A stretch of DNA of 64,000 nucleotides from Muraenolepis orangiensis (taxonomy: Eukaryota; Chordata; Actinopteri; Gadiformes; Muraenolepididae). Below are positions 1 to 11,257 of this stretch, piece after piece. Numbering within the stretch: position 1 is the stretch's first letter; each line of letters opens with the position of its first letter. Location of the stretch: the NCBI GenBank assembly GCA_027704905.1, contig CM051001.1, forward strand, positions 36,936,890-37,000,889, in the 5' to 3' direction. Under the pieces are notes generated by a model. The model ran no database searches and had not been told where the DNA came from. It was given only the letters and a program-made list of their open reading frames with translations. The position numbers and the translations under genes are program-made.

Positions 1-371
1 CTGCTGGCACGCTTGACACGGGCAGAACACAGGCAATTTAGCCAGTGTGGCCCAGTTGGGGTAATTAGCACTTGGCAAGCTGTCGCAAACATTAAACCCC
101 CATAGCCGGGGAGCGCTGCCATCACTGCATCTGCATCTCGTCAGGCGCGCTTGACGTCGATGAGAGGTGCGGCAGCTGATTGGTCACTTCATTCGGTCAC
201 CCTTTCGGGGGGGAGGGGGCAGAAATAAAGCTGTCAAAACTCAAATGTCCAGGATCTAAGTTTTGTATGAGCATTATTACCGGACATTTTGACCGGCAGG
301 TTTTTAAATTACCGTTTTTTTATAATTTTTACCCGCTAAAAACCGGTAAATACCGGCTAACGGAAACCCTG
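1..371. mobile_element. Right end of a non-autonomous hAT-like DNA transposon
   Basis: The segment ends in CGGAAACCCTG, the reverse complement of the CAGGGTTTCCG left termini at 10,296 and 12,364. Its body (ctgctggcacgcttgaca onward) matches 13,494-13,803, the right half of the complete copy at 12,364-13,803, which has an 8-bp target duplication. No transposase is visible. The left end lies outside the window. Intron sequence of gene copy A starts immediately to its right. Confidence 0.75.
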
Positions 372-532
372 ATATATATATATATATGAAGTCAGTGATA
401 AAGGGATTTTAGCAACCATTGTTGCTAAACTTACTCTTACCAAGTAAGTCTGCTTTCCTATTAATATATATTTGTATAAATGTATATAACTATATACATG
501 TTTGTCCTCTGTCTGCCATACTTTTTTCCCAG

Positions 533-1065
533 AGCACATCTATATAATAATAGCTGGTTCTCTGGCAGCGATAGCGCTGCTGCTAACAGTTGCATTGGGA
601 GTCTACTGCGCGCAAAGGAAGAAAACCTTGAAAGGTACAAAATGGCGGGCTCTTTGCTACATACTATATTATGGAGCGTCTAATGTCACTGTTACACTGT
701 AATGGAATGGAATGGAACAAACATATTTTGGGAGGTGATAGATATTGCAACACTTCTTCCTCTTCTCTTGGGTTAAAACTGCTCTTTGGCGTTCTGCTCT
801 GTCGGTTCCTCCTTTTTGCTCCGCTCGTTCATTGGTCACTTGCACCTCTCCTCTCTCCCCTCCAGACACCACAGAAGCAGAAGCGGAGGATGTGACTTAC
901 GCAGACGTCTCTGTGCTACAGGCTCAGGGAAGGCAGCGAGTTCAGAGGCCGACGGAAGTGGAGTACGGACATGTGAAGGCCGCCACGGCTCCGGGCTTCA
1001 GGCAGCAGACGGCTGAAACTAACGTGGACTGTTTGTACTCTCAGCCCCGAAGGACCAGACCCTAA
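533..1065 (+). CDS. CD2/SLAM-family-like Ig receptor copy A, 3' exons (TM plus ITIM tail)
   Basis: Only the last two coding exons lie in the window. Exon 533-634 follows a tttttcccag acceptor and ends at a gtaca donor. It encodes a transmembrane helix (IIIAGSLAAIALLLTVALGV) and a basic stop-transfer (QRKKT). Exon 866-1065 follows ctcccctccag, is in phase (phase 1) and ends at TAA. Its tail has two ITIM-like motifs, VTYADV (892-909) and VEYGHV (958-975); neither has the Thr at Y-2 of a classical ITSM. ITIM tails recruit SH2-domain phosphatases, so an inhibitory plasma-membrane receptor is inferred. Exons 1-4, known from copies L, M and R, would lie upstream of the window or be lost. Copies L and M lack the ITIM part of the last exon. 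Identity rests on near-identical TM exons in L and M. Confidence 0.75.
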
Positions 1066-2110
1066 CAGCTGGAAACACACACGGTCTGGTGATGTGGAGA
1101 CGGCGATCGAGCCAGAGTGCCAGCGGCCCCGTTGGACCTTCTGAGCTGCCAGGAAGACTTCCGTCTAAAAGGCCACTTTCCTTGATCCCCTGTTTCTGAT
1201 GTTTTTTCTGTGGGGACATTCATGAGTTTTGGCTGAACCTACATTGGACTTAGTGCACTATCATCAGGGGCGTTGCAACAATGTAGGCAAAGTAGGCAAT
1301 TGCCTGGGGCCCCGAGCTGGAAGGGGGCCCTCGAGGACGACAGATTATATCCCCCCCGCCAACCGCACGCTTAATGTTGTTCGCGATCACCCACCCACCC
1401 CCCCCCCCTTGGACTTCTCATCACGATAACCCCCCCCCCCCCCCCCCCCGTTGGACTTCTCGATCGCGATCACCCCCCGATGTTGCCGCTCTGTAATTTT
1501 GAGGCTCTGTAATAAACACTCTTTAATTTCGAAGGGGCCCCCCCCACCCAAAATTTGGCCTAGGGCCCCATGAAACCCTAGAAACGCCCCTGACTATCAT
1601 CATCACCTTCATGTAAATTATTGTATTTAATATTTAGTTATTAGACTTATTAACCGTTTTACTATTATTTTTTAATCTTCTTGCATGAAAAGAAAAAATA
1701 GAAAAACAGCTATTAACAAATCATTCCGAAAGCTGTATTCCTTAAAACCAGTCACGCAGGTGAAGTAGCTTGGATTAAGGTGTATAAAATATGTTCTACG
1801 GTTCATTTTAACGCTAAAACAAAGAAGTCATGTCATATGGTACCTTTTTGATACCGGGGCCTTGAAGGTTGACAGCTGTGTCATAAAGAAAACAACTAAC
1901 TTTATGATCCATGTTTCTCTGTTATGGTCTTCCATTTTGAACCCAGTGAAACATTGACAGCAATGAAAAGAGTTTGCTAACTCATGTCCTGATAGTCATC
2001 AAACAGTGGGATGTAGATGCGTTCTACTGAAACCGCTGGTTACATTAAGGTGTCACTTCTCATTTCTATTTTAGTACTTCCTCTTTCATGATATCTATCT
2101 CTCTCATATA
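1066..2110 (+). other. 3' UTR and 3' flank of copy A
   Basis: Apart from the transposon at 1,265-1,592, this sequence aligns with the 3' flanks of copies L (about 26,805-27,500) and M (about 39,620-40,330). That marks it as part of the ancestral gene block. Homology stops near the AT repeat at 2,110. No further ORF is supported. Confidence 0.7.
1265..1592. mobile_element. 328-bp hAT-type MITE
   Basis: Terminal inverted repeats are CAGGGGCGTT and AACGCCCCTG. The insertion is flanked by a perfect 8-bp duplication, actatcat, at 1,257-1,264 and 1,593-1,600. The paralogous flanks of copies L (about 27,003) and M (about 39,831) carry the uninterrupted site. The element has no coding capacity and contains long C runs at 1,397-1,450. 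Confidence 0.92.
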
Positions 2111-2152
2111 TATATATGTATATATATATATATACATATATATATATGTTTT
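2101..2152. repeat. AT-rich simple repeat
   Basis: Alternating TA/GTA/CTA tract. It marks the end of homology between copy A's flank and the other gene blocks. Confidence 0.9.
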
Positions 2153-2530
2153 GTATGAAATCCTACGTATCAGCCCGGTGCGCATGCGCAAACTTCTGAA
2201 GCTATGACGTCAAGCACAGTCACGTGTCCTTGTATTGTCGGTGGAAAATGTCATAGATAGATAGATAGTTTCGGCATTATAATATGTTTTGATAACACTT
2301 CTAGCGAGAAATGTGTGTTTTACTCTCACACGCTTTGTTCAGTGAATTTGTACGATCTTTGGTTTTTGAGTTATTACGAAGATTTGTTCCGGTTTCTATC
2401 GTTGCTATGGACGCTGATATCATTCCCTCCTTATTGTTCTGGTACGTTTATGATTTAAGTTTATTTTTACGTGTCTTACTAATCCATCAGATTGCAGCGG
2501 CACTGAGCTCGGCAACCACATCCTATGTTC
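2153..2530. other. Unassigned sequence
   Basis: A short GATA run lies near 2,255. No gene, domain or transposon terminus was recognised. Confidence 0.5.
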
Positions 2531-2710
2531 GGAGGCGGCGTGTTTAGTATGGAACTCCACACTTTATTTTCCATTAGGTTTGACAAAAAGGAAGAACATC
2601 TGCTACCTGCTACTGTCAAGCTACAACAACACGGTACGCTCCCTAACCGGTCCGTGGTGCACCACACACTATATACAACGGTGTATTATGTCCCATAATG
2701 TTCCACCACA
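2531..2710 (-). mobile_element. 3' LTR of a truncated gypsy-like element
   Basis: This is a near copy of 4,253-4,433, with the same order of motifs including the rc of AATAAA. It starts TGTGGTGG on the minus strand and lacks about the last 24 bp of the other LTR. It forms the downstream boundary of a minus-strand element whose gag start is at 4,182. Confidence 0.75.
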
Positions 2711-3782
2711 CAAGCCCCACCAGAATTCACCCATACACAAAGTCCGTGCGGTGGGGAAGAACGACAGGCCGACCACCACGATTCCGGAGAACGGGAGCCG
2801 GGGAGGCGACCCCTACAGGGGCGGCCGCTGGGAGAGGTGGGACTGGAACCGCAGGCCTCAATTTGGTGACAGGGGTCTGTTACGTTCCTGTATGTTTTGC
2901 TGCTGTCCTGTCTGTGTCCTTGTCCCGTTTGTCTCCCTCAGGTGGCCGAAAGGGATGCGTGTGGTGCCTTGTGGTTCCTCCCCCCCCAGAAAACGATCAA
3001 TCATCCACCACCTGTGTCCAATTATCAATTATCCCTCTGCCATGTGGTGTCCTATAAAATGTCTCACTTATTTTGTCAATGGAGGAAGGAGAGAGGTAGA
3101 GGTAATTTGGGCGGTTGATAGTACTGAAATATTGAGAGAACTTTTGGGGCGAAGTAACTATATTTTGCCATATAGTTTACTATCATGTGTTGAGCATTTA
3201 TTTGTTCCTGTTTCTTGTTTCCGGCCTTTGCAACCCTTTTTAGAGTAGTGTAGGATTCCTTTTGTTTGAGTTTTTGTTCACCAGCCTGGGAGAAGGGCTA
3301 GGTAAGAAACCCTGGGGTCTACACTGCATCACGTAGTTTTCTTTGTCTATACACAGTAGGGCGCCCTTCTCCCTGTTCCAAACCCTCTGTCTAGCTGTCC
3401 TTAGCAAATTGTTAGTTTGTTTTGCCTCTCCTGTCCTCGTAGAGTTTTTGATTTAGTCTGTATGTTGCTCCTGTTTGTGATTGCCTGTTGTTCCTTTTTC
3501 TTTTGTTGGATTAAATAGTTAATTAAAGAATTTAATACCTGTTTAACACTGCTTTCTGTTTGGGTCTTTAGTTTTGGGTGCCCCACACCAGGGTTTACCC
3601 CAAACCCCATACATTGCTTACACTTGCCCACTGTGTTTAGGTAGGCTGTTGCGACTCCCCCTGTACCCTAGAAGAACACCTCGGCGGAGGCCGTGCCAGC
3701 ACCACCAGCCGGTCCGAGTCCAGGTGAGCAGCCTTCACTCGGTCACTAGCGGCATCCTGCAGGAAAACTCGCTGGGCCGTCG
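2711..3782. mobile_element. Degenerate interior of the gypsy-like element with a T-rich LTR-like insert
   Basis: The interval between gag and the 3' LTR holds no pol domain I can recognise. From about 2,877 (tgttacgttcctg) to about 3,630 is a plus-strand T-rich stretch with a promoter- and poly(A)-like composition (cctataaaatg, attaaag). It resembles an inserted solo LTR, but I could not define both ends or a target duplication. The open frame at 2,580-3,248 crosses the LTR boundary and is not a credible gene. Confidence 0.35.
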
Positions 3783-4182
3783 CTGACCAGGGAAAAAACG
3801 GTCAGCCTCCTCAGCCGGGGCGCAGGGTTCAGTAATGGTCGTGTAGGCCAGCGCCGTCTGAATCCGGGGCGGCAAGTGGCGCAGGAACGTCTCCACAAAC
3901 TAAATCCGGGGATCCTCCCCCCCCCCCCAGCAGATTCAGCATCTTCTCCATGAGCCGGGACGGCTTGCTGTCCCCCAGACCCTGAATATCAAGAATCTGG
4001 CGTGCCCTCTCCTTAGCAGATAAGCTAAATGTCTTAAGGAGAACCTGGACGACGTGGAGCTCCCCAGCGCCGCCACCATGTGAAAATACTTCATGTCCTC
4101 GTCACGGACCTGGCGGCAGGCAAAGTGTAGCGGCATGTTCCCAAAACTCCGGCAGTTTAATATAAACATCGCGATCAGCCAT
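3783..4182 (-). pseudogene. Gypsy-type gag fragment
   Basis: Read on the minus strand from the ATG at 4,182, the frames spell a typical teleost gypsy Gag start (MADRDVYIKLPEFWEHA). Further on come KYFHMVAALGSS, LSAKERARQILDIQGLGDSKP, LMEKMLNLLGGGEDP and FLRHLPPRIQTALAYTTIT. The frame changes at least once and a stop interrupts it near 3,900 next to a C run, so it is dead. Gag would form the cytoplasmic retrotransposon particle. A primer binding site and 5' LTR lie directly upstream. Confidence 0.75.
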
Positions 4183-4213
4183 GTTCACTAAGTCTTCGGA
4201 AACTATCTTGAAA

Positions 4214-4228
4214 ACGTCGGGGTCACCA
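4214..4228 (-). promoter_or_regulatory. Primer binding site, tRNA-Trp type
   Basis: The minus strand reads TGGTGACCCCGACGT. This is complementary to the 3' end of vertebrate tRNA-Trp plus CCA, as I recall that sequence. It lies 1 nt inside the 5' LTR end, the position expected for reverse-transcription priming. Confidence 0.65.
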
Positions 4229-4229
4229 G

Positions 4230-4433
4230 TGTAGAGCCAATGAATGGGAGTTGGAGGCGGCGTGTTTTAGTATGGAACTCCACACTTTATTTTCCATTAG
4301 GTTTAACAAAAAGGAAGAACATCTGCTACCTGCTACTGTCAAGCTACAACAACACGGTACGCTCCCTAACCGGTCCGTGGTGCAACACACACTATATACA
4401 ACGGTGAATTATGTCCCATGATGTTCCACCACA
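4230..4433 (-). mobile_element. 5' LTR of the gypsy-like element
   Basis: 204 bp on the minus strand, starting TGTGGTGG and ending CTACA, with AATAAA inside. It repeats 2,531-2,710. The PBS and gag start follow on the minus strand. Confidence 0.75.
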
Positions 4434-5090
4434 ATAAACCACATTATTCAGACAAATAGATCGAGGGACGAGACCAGGATGTGTGTAAAGAACTACAATT
4501 TGCAGCGTGCTGTGTCACACGTTTTGTAGTTCTAATTGGTTTTCCCTATTATGTGAAATTGAGACCAGGAATCTTGCTATCTGTCACAACCAAAGGTCTG
4601 ATGACCAAACAAATTATACCTGGACCGGGCTGTTGTGAAGCCAGCCCGTCCAGTGAGCGCTTCTAAGCACAGGTCCCGGCAGGAATTAGACAAGGCGTTC
4701 GTTACAAAAGTAAATTATATTTATTAACCATGGGGAATCAAACCCACAACAACACAACATAGCATCGCATCCACACACAGTGGCAAACAACAGGCAACCT
4801 CCACACTCCACTCTGGTCAGTGGCAATGACACAATGAGGCGCCCGGATGGGTGTCACATAGCAGGCTTTATCCACCCGTCCTATCGAGGCTGATTGCCGA
4901 CAGCCGCCGCTCATCAGGCAATCAGCGCTCTCTAGAGGAGAGACGGGCGGCACCTGGGAAGGAGAAACAAAAAAGGGGCCAATACAACGGTGACACACAT
5001 CAAATACAAATAACAAATATAACATATACTAACCTGATGTTTACAAACATGATAACAATGTTAATGACCCACCCATGGACATCACAATAT
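4434..5090 (-). mobile_element. LTR-like segment
   Basis: About 4,640-4,995 read on the minus strand has a GGTGGATAAAGCC promoter-like motif. It is followed about 200 nt later by AATAAA near a GTTTGATTCCCC stretch, as in a gypsy-type LTR. Ends and target duplication were not identified. Nothing else was recognised in this interval. Confidence 0.35.
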
Positions 5091-5094
5091 CTTA

Positions 5095-5632
5095 TAGGGT
5101 TTACTGGTCGAGAAACACACTGGCGTGGTCAGATTTGATCTTTCGTATTTGTAAGAGGGTGAAACCATGTTTTTTACAGTTTGTGACCCTGTTGAGTGAC
5201 GCCCCCAATTGTTTTGCCCTTGCTTATGGTAGTAGAGGTCAAGAGCTTTCCAAAACTGTTGATCACATTTCTTTTGGCTTCCCTGTAAGCCTTCAAAGGT
5301 GGCCCAGTTTCAAGTTTCAAAGGGTACCCCTGAGGAGCAGGAACCCCCCACACCTTGCAATCTTATTATAGGGTTTACTGACTGGGAAACACACTGGCGT
5401 GGTCAGATTTGATCTTTATTTTTTGTAAGAGGGTGAAATCATGTTTTTTACAGGTTGTGACCCTGCTGAGTGACGCCCCCAATTGTTTTGCCCTTGCTTA
5501 TGGTAGTAGAGGTCAAGATGACCCATGTCTGTAGCACGTTTTTTGGCTTCCCTGTAAGCCTTCAAAGGTGGCACAGGTTCCAGGTTCAATGGGCGCCCCT
5601 GAGAAGCAGGAACCCCCCACACCTTTCATACT
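5095..5632. repeat. Two-copy 274-bp tandem duplication
   Basis: The unit beginning gggtttactg at 5,097 recurs at 5,371. The whole segment, through ctcaaaggtggc and ggaacccccca caccttg, repeats with scattered differences. No coding content was recognised. Confidence 0.85.
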
Positions 5633-5881
5633 GACATATGTTACTCTCTAGGTCAAGACCTTTCCAATGACGTCTTTATGGTTGTCATACAACAAAGTAA
5701 CTAACTATACAACTAAGTTTAATTTTCACCTTGCTCCAAGCCAAGGCTATACGCGGAAAGTCGGCCATGTTGCTTTGTTTTCTCGCTGCAGTGGGACGCG
5801 TATGCGCACTGATTGCTGTACGATTTCATAGGAAACAGAGTGCACAGTTTACATGAGTTTTCCGGTTCATGAGAATGCGTT

Positions 5882-5942
<61 letters not shown>
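5882..5942. repeat. (CA)n microsatellite
   Basis: Uninterrupted CA run of about 58 bp. Confidence 0.98.
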
Positions 5943-5944
<2 letters not shown>

Positions 5945-5990
5945 CCAGTGGCGGCTTGTGGTCTTGGAAATGGGGGAAGCTCAGTTTCTG

Positions 5991-6033
5991 CCCTGTCACA
6001 CTTTCTCGAAAGTGACACCAGATGACACACGAT
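5991..6033 (+). repeat. Left arm of a long-range inverted repeat
   Basis: About 42 nt (ccctgtcacact...gacacacga) is the near-perfect reverse complement of 7,779-7,821. The arms enclose a GT array and the 21-bp minisatellite. They may be subterminal repeats of one transposon; a hAT-like start, cagtggcggcttgtgg, lies at 5,945. Confidence 0.8.
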
Positions 6034-6519
6034 AAAGGAAATGTTCAAATTGGGCTCTGATGGTGAACCCATCGGGCCGTTGGTGAGGGCATCTTAAGCC
6101 ATCGTATGACCGCCGGTGGAGTTTCTCAGGCTCCGGCAGCAACTTCGTGAGCGGTGGCAAAATCTTTGGCATGCCAAAAAATTGCCGAAGGACCTTGCGA
6201 AGTTAAATTTTCGTGTTGAATTTGTGTGTCCATTTTGCCCTTCGTAAGGCCATCATGAGGGCATCTTTGTTTACTTTGTTTGATCATCGGTGCCATCGGG
6301 CGTTTTTTGCCATGTCATGGTAACGTGGACATATAAAAGGAGACCTCCTAGACTGCTGAGGAGACCGTTCAGACGACTGAGGAGACCTGGAACCCTCTGG
6401 GGACCGCTCTGGTCTATGTCTACATATGTCCTCAGTTGTTGTATATATATATAGATTATGACTATTCTGTCATATTATCATGTTAATGAGGGGGGTTCAC
6501 CTGACGCACATGTTCAGCT
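6034..6519. other. Unassigned sequence between inverted-repeat arm and GT array
   Basis: It has motifs resembling the later minisatellite flanks (gccatcgt, cttcgtg) but no ORF or terminus I recognise. Confidence 0.4.
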
Positions 6520-6647
<128 letters not shown>

Positions 6648-7038
6648 CTACGTTAGCTCGACTGAGCGTAAGGATGTACCAGTGGAGCAGAGGAGAGTAA
6701 ACCACATGACCAGGGGCTAAACAGTTCATCGTCTCCGTCCCAACGATTTCTCTCCGAGTATGAACGTATGAGGAAGCTGCCATCCTTAACGTCAACACCC
6801 TGCCTTGGGTGGCATGTTAAAGTTGAATTCAATTTGAAATAAAGTTTAAATGTACTGTGTGTTCTGCAACAATAATCTCCGATCAGCAATTGAATTTCCT
6901 ACGGTCGGCCGAAGGTTTCGTACCATCGGGAGGTCACGTGACGCCTTCGTGACCGAGTTGGAACGCATCGTACTCTCAATACGACGTCGTGTGGCCTTCG
7001 TGTGTCCTGCGGGGATAAACTACTATAACAATTCACAT

Positions 7039-7680
7039 CTTCGTGTTGCCTTCGTGTGTGGTTGGGGTGCCTTCGTGTGTGGTCGGGGTGCCTTCGTGTG
7101 TGGTTCGGGTGCCTTTGTGTGTGGTTCGGGTGCCTTCGTGTGTGGTTCGGGTGCCTTCGTGTGTGGTGCGGGTGCCTTCGTGTGTGGTCGGGGTGCCTTC
7201 GTGTGTGGTCGGGGTGCCTTCGTGTGTGGTTGGGGTGCCTTCGTGTGTGGTTCAGGTGCCTTCGTGTGTGGTTGGGGTGCCTTCGTGTGTGGTCCAGGTG
7301 CCTTCGTGTGTGGTCGGGGTGCCTTCGTGTGTGGTCCGGGTGCCTTCGTGTGTGGTCGGGGTGCCTTTGTGTGTGGTCGGGGTGCCTTCGTGTGTGGTTG
7401 GGGTGCCTTTGTGTGTGGTTCAGGTGCCTTCGTGTGTGGTTCAGGTGCCTTCGTGTGTGGTTGGGGTGCCTTCGTGTGTGGTCCAGGTGCCTTCGTGTGT
7501 GGTCGGGGTGCCTTCGTGTGTGGTCCGGGTGCCTTCGTGTGTGGTCGGGGTGCCTTCGTGTGTGGTCGGGGTGCCTTCGTGTGTGGTTGGCGTGCCTTCG
7601 TGTGTGGTTGGGGTGCCTTCGTGTGTGGTTCAGGTGCCTTCGTGTGTGGTTCAGGTGCCTTCGTGTGTGGTTCGGGTGCC
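7039..7680. repeat. 21-bp minisatellite with higher-order structure
   Basis: About 30 tandem copies of tgccttcgtgtgtggtnnggg. The unit is a multiple of three and G/T-rich, so several frames on both strands stay open (7-residue GAFVCGX on +, KAPEPHT on -). These ORFs are by-products. A nine-unit block (variants W-P-R-P-R-R-W-S-S in the + frame) is duplicated. Proto-units gccttcgtgaccgagttgg and gccttcgtgtgtcctgcgg lie just upstream. Confidence 0.92.
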
Positions 7681-7778
7681 ATCGTGCGAGCTTCTGTAGG
7701 CATCGTACTTGCTTTGGCGGTCGATTGGCTGTTGACCAAGTTCGGGGCCAACTTCGCGCAAAATTCTAAATTCCATAT

Positions 7779-7821
7779 TCGTGTGTCCATCTGGTGTCAC
7801 TTTCGGGACAGTGTGACAGGG
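7779..7821 (-). repeat. Right arm of the long-range inverted repeat
   Basis: Reverse complement of 5,991-6,033 with about three mismatches and one indel. Confidence 0.8.
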
Positions 7822-8768
7822 GCTTTAGGCGATGTCATAAAATTGTTATTTATATGCAAATTCTGTCCTCCTTTTTGAAGTCTCTGGGAAACAATCCCAG
7901 TTTGTATGGTAAAAGAGGAAATGGTCCATTACCCTGAGTTGCGAGTGTATGACTTTACTCGTTTGAAGTTCCTCTCTACACCTGCTGATGTAACTCAAAT
8001 TGTTGCAGCAAAAATACTTCTGCTTGTATAGCTGAGAGACATTGCCATATCCAACTCCATGTCTTTAACCAAAACCCCCTAAGAAGTCACACTTCCCCCT
8101 GTTGCCCTGAACCTATAGCGTCAAAGAAACGACTCTTACTAAACTTAAAAGAAAGCCAGTAACAAACTCAAGAACTCTATATTTACAATTTTATTTACAG
8201 ATGTACAAATAGAAACAGTATTTTGCTAGCAAATAACACAGAATGAGCAGCAGCTTGTCTCACGACTTAACGTGCCAACACCCTGTATGGGTGGCCATGC
8301 AGGGTGAGCTGTAAGTCCGCTTTAATTCCTCCGACGCCGATGCCTATCATTTTGAAACGAGTCAAGAAAAACGTCCAGTCCAACCATTGACTCCCAGTGA
8401 AGCCGGGCGTCTGGACATGATGTTTTTAAACCATGTTGCCCAATAAATGTCTAGCTTTGCTGTACTGAAACAAAGCGTATTCTGAAGTGCCATTGAACCC
8501 CAGAGACGCTGGGCTCCAATGCATTTTAATGAGTCGTCCTCCAACGGGCTTCTATGAGAAATAAATCACGTTAAACTAAGACAACCTGCGAGAAATGATT
8601 GCTGAACAAAACTAGCCGTAAAATGTAACACTTTATAGCCCAAAATATTGATTTGGAATAAGAGACCTTATGCAATATTACATATTTAATGGACAAACTT
8701 TTTTCTGATTATACAAGCATGGCGAATAAACGGATCTTGTATGCACACCGCTTCGGCATTATTCCTGG
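7822..8768. other. Unassigned intergenic sequence
   Basis: AT-rich; no splice-linked exon, domain or transposon end was recognised. Short ORFs here have no family signature. Confidence 0.5.
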
Positions 8769-8947
<179 letters not shown>

Positions 8948-9242
8948 TGCTGCTGCCCCTCACACACACAGGCTTCAAATCAAGGCTCACAGGCTTCTCT
9001 CCCACACACACGGCGCTGCCCCTCACACACAGGCTGTTTTCGTCATTTTTACAACAAATACACACTTGCAACTGATAACACTGGCAATGATTTTATATGT
9101 ATTACTATTCAAATATATTCGATGGAGCAAGTCACATATGAGGTGGTCTCCGAAAATCCTTGATAGTAAAAAGTGGATTTTAGTCAGCTTTTTTCCACGG
9201 ACCAGCTGCAGTACCTCCTCGGACCACCAGTGGTCCGCGGAC

Positions 9243-9897
9243 CATTTACATTTACATTTAGGGCATTTGGCAGACGCTTTTATCCATTTTAAGCGACTTA
9301 CAAGGTGTACATTAGTTGAAGCAGACAATAGCATAACACTGGGGCACGCAAACATAAAAATACAGCAGTTCACAAGTATTCATATTAACAAGATGAATAA
9401 CACAAGTTCGTACTGCTAGGTCACCTGCTTAAGTAGCTGTGATAAGTGCGTGTTATCAACATTAAGGATATACACTTGCTAACATATACAACATGCTAAG
9501 AGCTATTAATGTCAGGACTTAAGCAAGTTTAGGGGTTTCACAAAGGAGAAGGAGGGTTCAAGGAGAGTCCAGGTGGACTCTGAACAGGTGGGTCTTGAGT
9601 CTCTTGCGGAAGCTGGCGAGGGACTCTGCCGTCCTGACATGAGACGGGAGTTCATTCCACCACTGTGGAGCCAGAGCCGTGAAGAGCTGGGTCTTGGACG
9701 AGCGATGTTTGGTTGACATTCGTGAAGGTCGAACAAGTCGCCTGGCAGAAGTTGAGCGGAGCGCTCTGGCTGGGATGTAGGGTTTGACCAACGCCTGGAG
9801 GTAGGCTGGGGCAGTTCCATTGACTGCCCTAAAGGTCAGCACCAGAGTCTTGAATTTGATGCGAGCATTTACCGGAAGCCAGTGGACCACAGTTTGA
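9243..9897 (-). mobile_element. L2-type LINE, 5'-truncated
   Basis: Minus-strand frame 9,890-9,558 encodes the C-terminal region of an L2/CR1-clade ORF2: HWLPVNARIKFKTLVL, NGTAPAYLQALVKPY, ALAPQWWNELPSHVR and FRKRLKTHLFR. The 3' end at 9,243 has the tail (TAAATG)n preceded by aagcgtctgcc. Only the post-RT part is present, so it is inactive. Confidence 0.85.
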
Positions 9898-10295
9898 GAA
9901 CCGCTGTAAATCTAGGGTCTTCTCTGAATACCTTGAAAGCCCTGACGCTTCACCACTGCGAGGAACAGAACAGGACAATCTCGACTCACTGCATTAGCTT
10001 CCATAGCTAAGGCAACTTCTTTTGGATCTGAAAAGCAGTGATCAAAATTCATCCAGAAGAACAGGAGAATGGATTTTGTCTTTAAGTGAACATCATTGGT
10101 GAGTTTGTCTTTGCTGGTTTTGCCTCAGTGTTGCATCTTATTGAGGTAGTTGCATTTGTTTCCACACACTTGTTGAATGATTAGTTAATGGCTGTCTTGA
10201 GTTTGTTAAGCATTGTTGTGCATTTAAATTGAGAGTTCTACAGAAGGTCCAGTTGTGATAGACACGGCTCGCCACTTGTATATATATATATATAT
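9898..10295. other. Unassigned sequence
   Basis: No gene or transposon terminus was recognised. A TA run precedes the hAT-like terminus at 10,296. Confidence 0.5.
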
Positions 10296-10560
10296 CAGGG
10301 TTTCCGCTAGGATTTTTTCTTGCCGGTCAAGTGTCACCTAGATTGACGAAAGAATGAAAAAGACCTCAAATCAATTTGACTATTTAATGAACAACAAAAC
10401 GAACAAGAACGATTGAGCAAAAATCTAGGCTATTTCAAAACACCTGTAACATCTGTAGTCCGTTTTAACATAGGCTACATGGCATCAAATTTACCCTGTA
10501 GGCTACCAGGCAACTTTTTGCTTTCTCCTTAATTTCATTGCGGCAAAGTCCTCTGCTGTC
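10296..10560. mobile_element. Left end of the hAT-like family (CAGGGTTTCCG)
   Basis: Starts cagggtttccgctagg and matches the left part of the complete copy at 12,364. Homology fades near 10,560 and gypsy pol begins by 10,617, so the right end is lost. Confidence 0.75.
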
Positions 10561-10616
10561 CTCTCAAAGTCCTTCAAGCTCCCGATTCCCGATGTTGTAG
10601 TTCCTCTCAGCTGGTG

Positions 10617-11215
10617 TTCGCCGCCGAGAGAAAAAGGTACAAGGGTGGAGCTTCTTGTCGTCGGCAAACCGCTGTGACAGGATGGCTCCTACCCCCACGT
10701 CGGAGGTGTCCACCTCCACCACAAACTGTCTCTCAGGGTCTGGGACTTGGAGGATGGGAGCGGAGAAAAAACGGGGCCTTGAGTCCCTGAAAGGCCTCCT
10801 CAGCCGAGGGGGACCACCAGAATGAAATCTTGGTGGAGGTGAGGGCCATGAGCGGAGCAGCTACCGTGCTGTAGCCGCGGATGAACCTCCGATAAAAGTT
10901 AGAGAAACCAAGGAAGCGTTGCAGCTGTTTGCGGGACTCATATGATGTCATTAGGCCCCTGTAGTCTATGCAGGGCCTGAGAGACTTCTCCACAAAGAAG
11001 AACCACGCTCCAGCCTGTGATGACGAGGGACGAATGATTCCGGCCGCCAGAGAGTCGCTGATATAAGTCTCCATGGCCTTTCTCTCTTGTGCGGACAGGG
11101 AATACAGGTGGCCCTTCGGGGGCGACGTACCAGGGTGGAGGTTAATGGCACAGTTGTAAGGGCGGTGGGGGGGGGGTAGGGGGGGTAGGGATGTTGCCTT
11201 GGCTTTGCTGAACAC
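10617..11215 (-). pseudogene. Gypsy pol: reverse transcriptase with the palm deleted
   Basis: The minus frame from 11,215 reads as chromoviral/gypsy RT: LPPHRPYNCAINLHPGTSPP, then LYSLSAQERKAMETYISDSL, AGIIRPSSS, FFVEKSLRPCIDYRGL. It then jumps directly to the RT thumb (RKQLQRFLGFSNFYRRFI, VAAPLMALTSTK) and the start of RNase H. The palm with the YxDD catalytic motif is missing, so it cannot function. It continues the element whose gag lies at 14,646-15,060; the pieces are separated by later insertions. Confidence 0.85.
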
Positions 11216-11257
11216 CTCCTGGAAGTCGGGGTATTCAATCGGTACCCCGGGCCAGGT

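Noticed and set aside
2580..3248. 222-codon + strand ORF
   Set aside because: Starts inside an LTR and crosses the element interior with no family signature.
6850..7878. 342-codon + strand and 255-codon - strand ORFs of 7-residue repeats
   Set aside because: Both are by-products of a 21-bp minisatellite. Three frames stay open, and there is no domain, splice context or start support.
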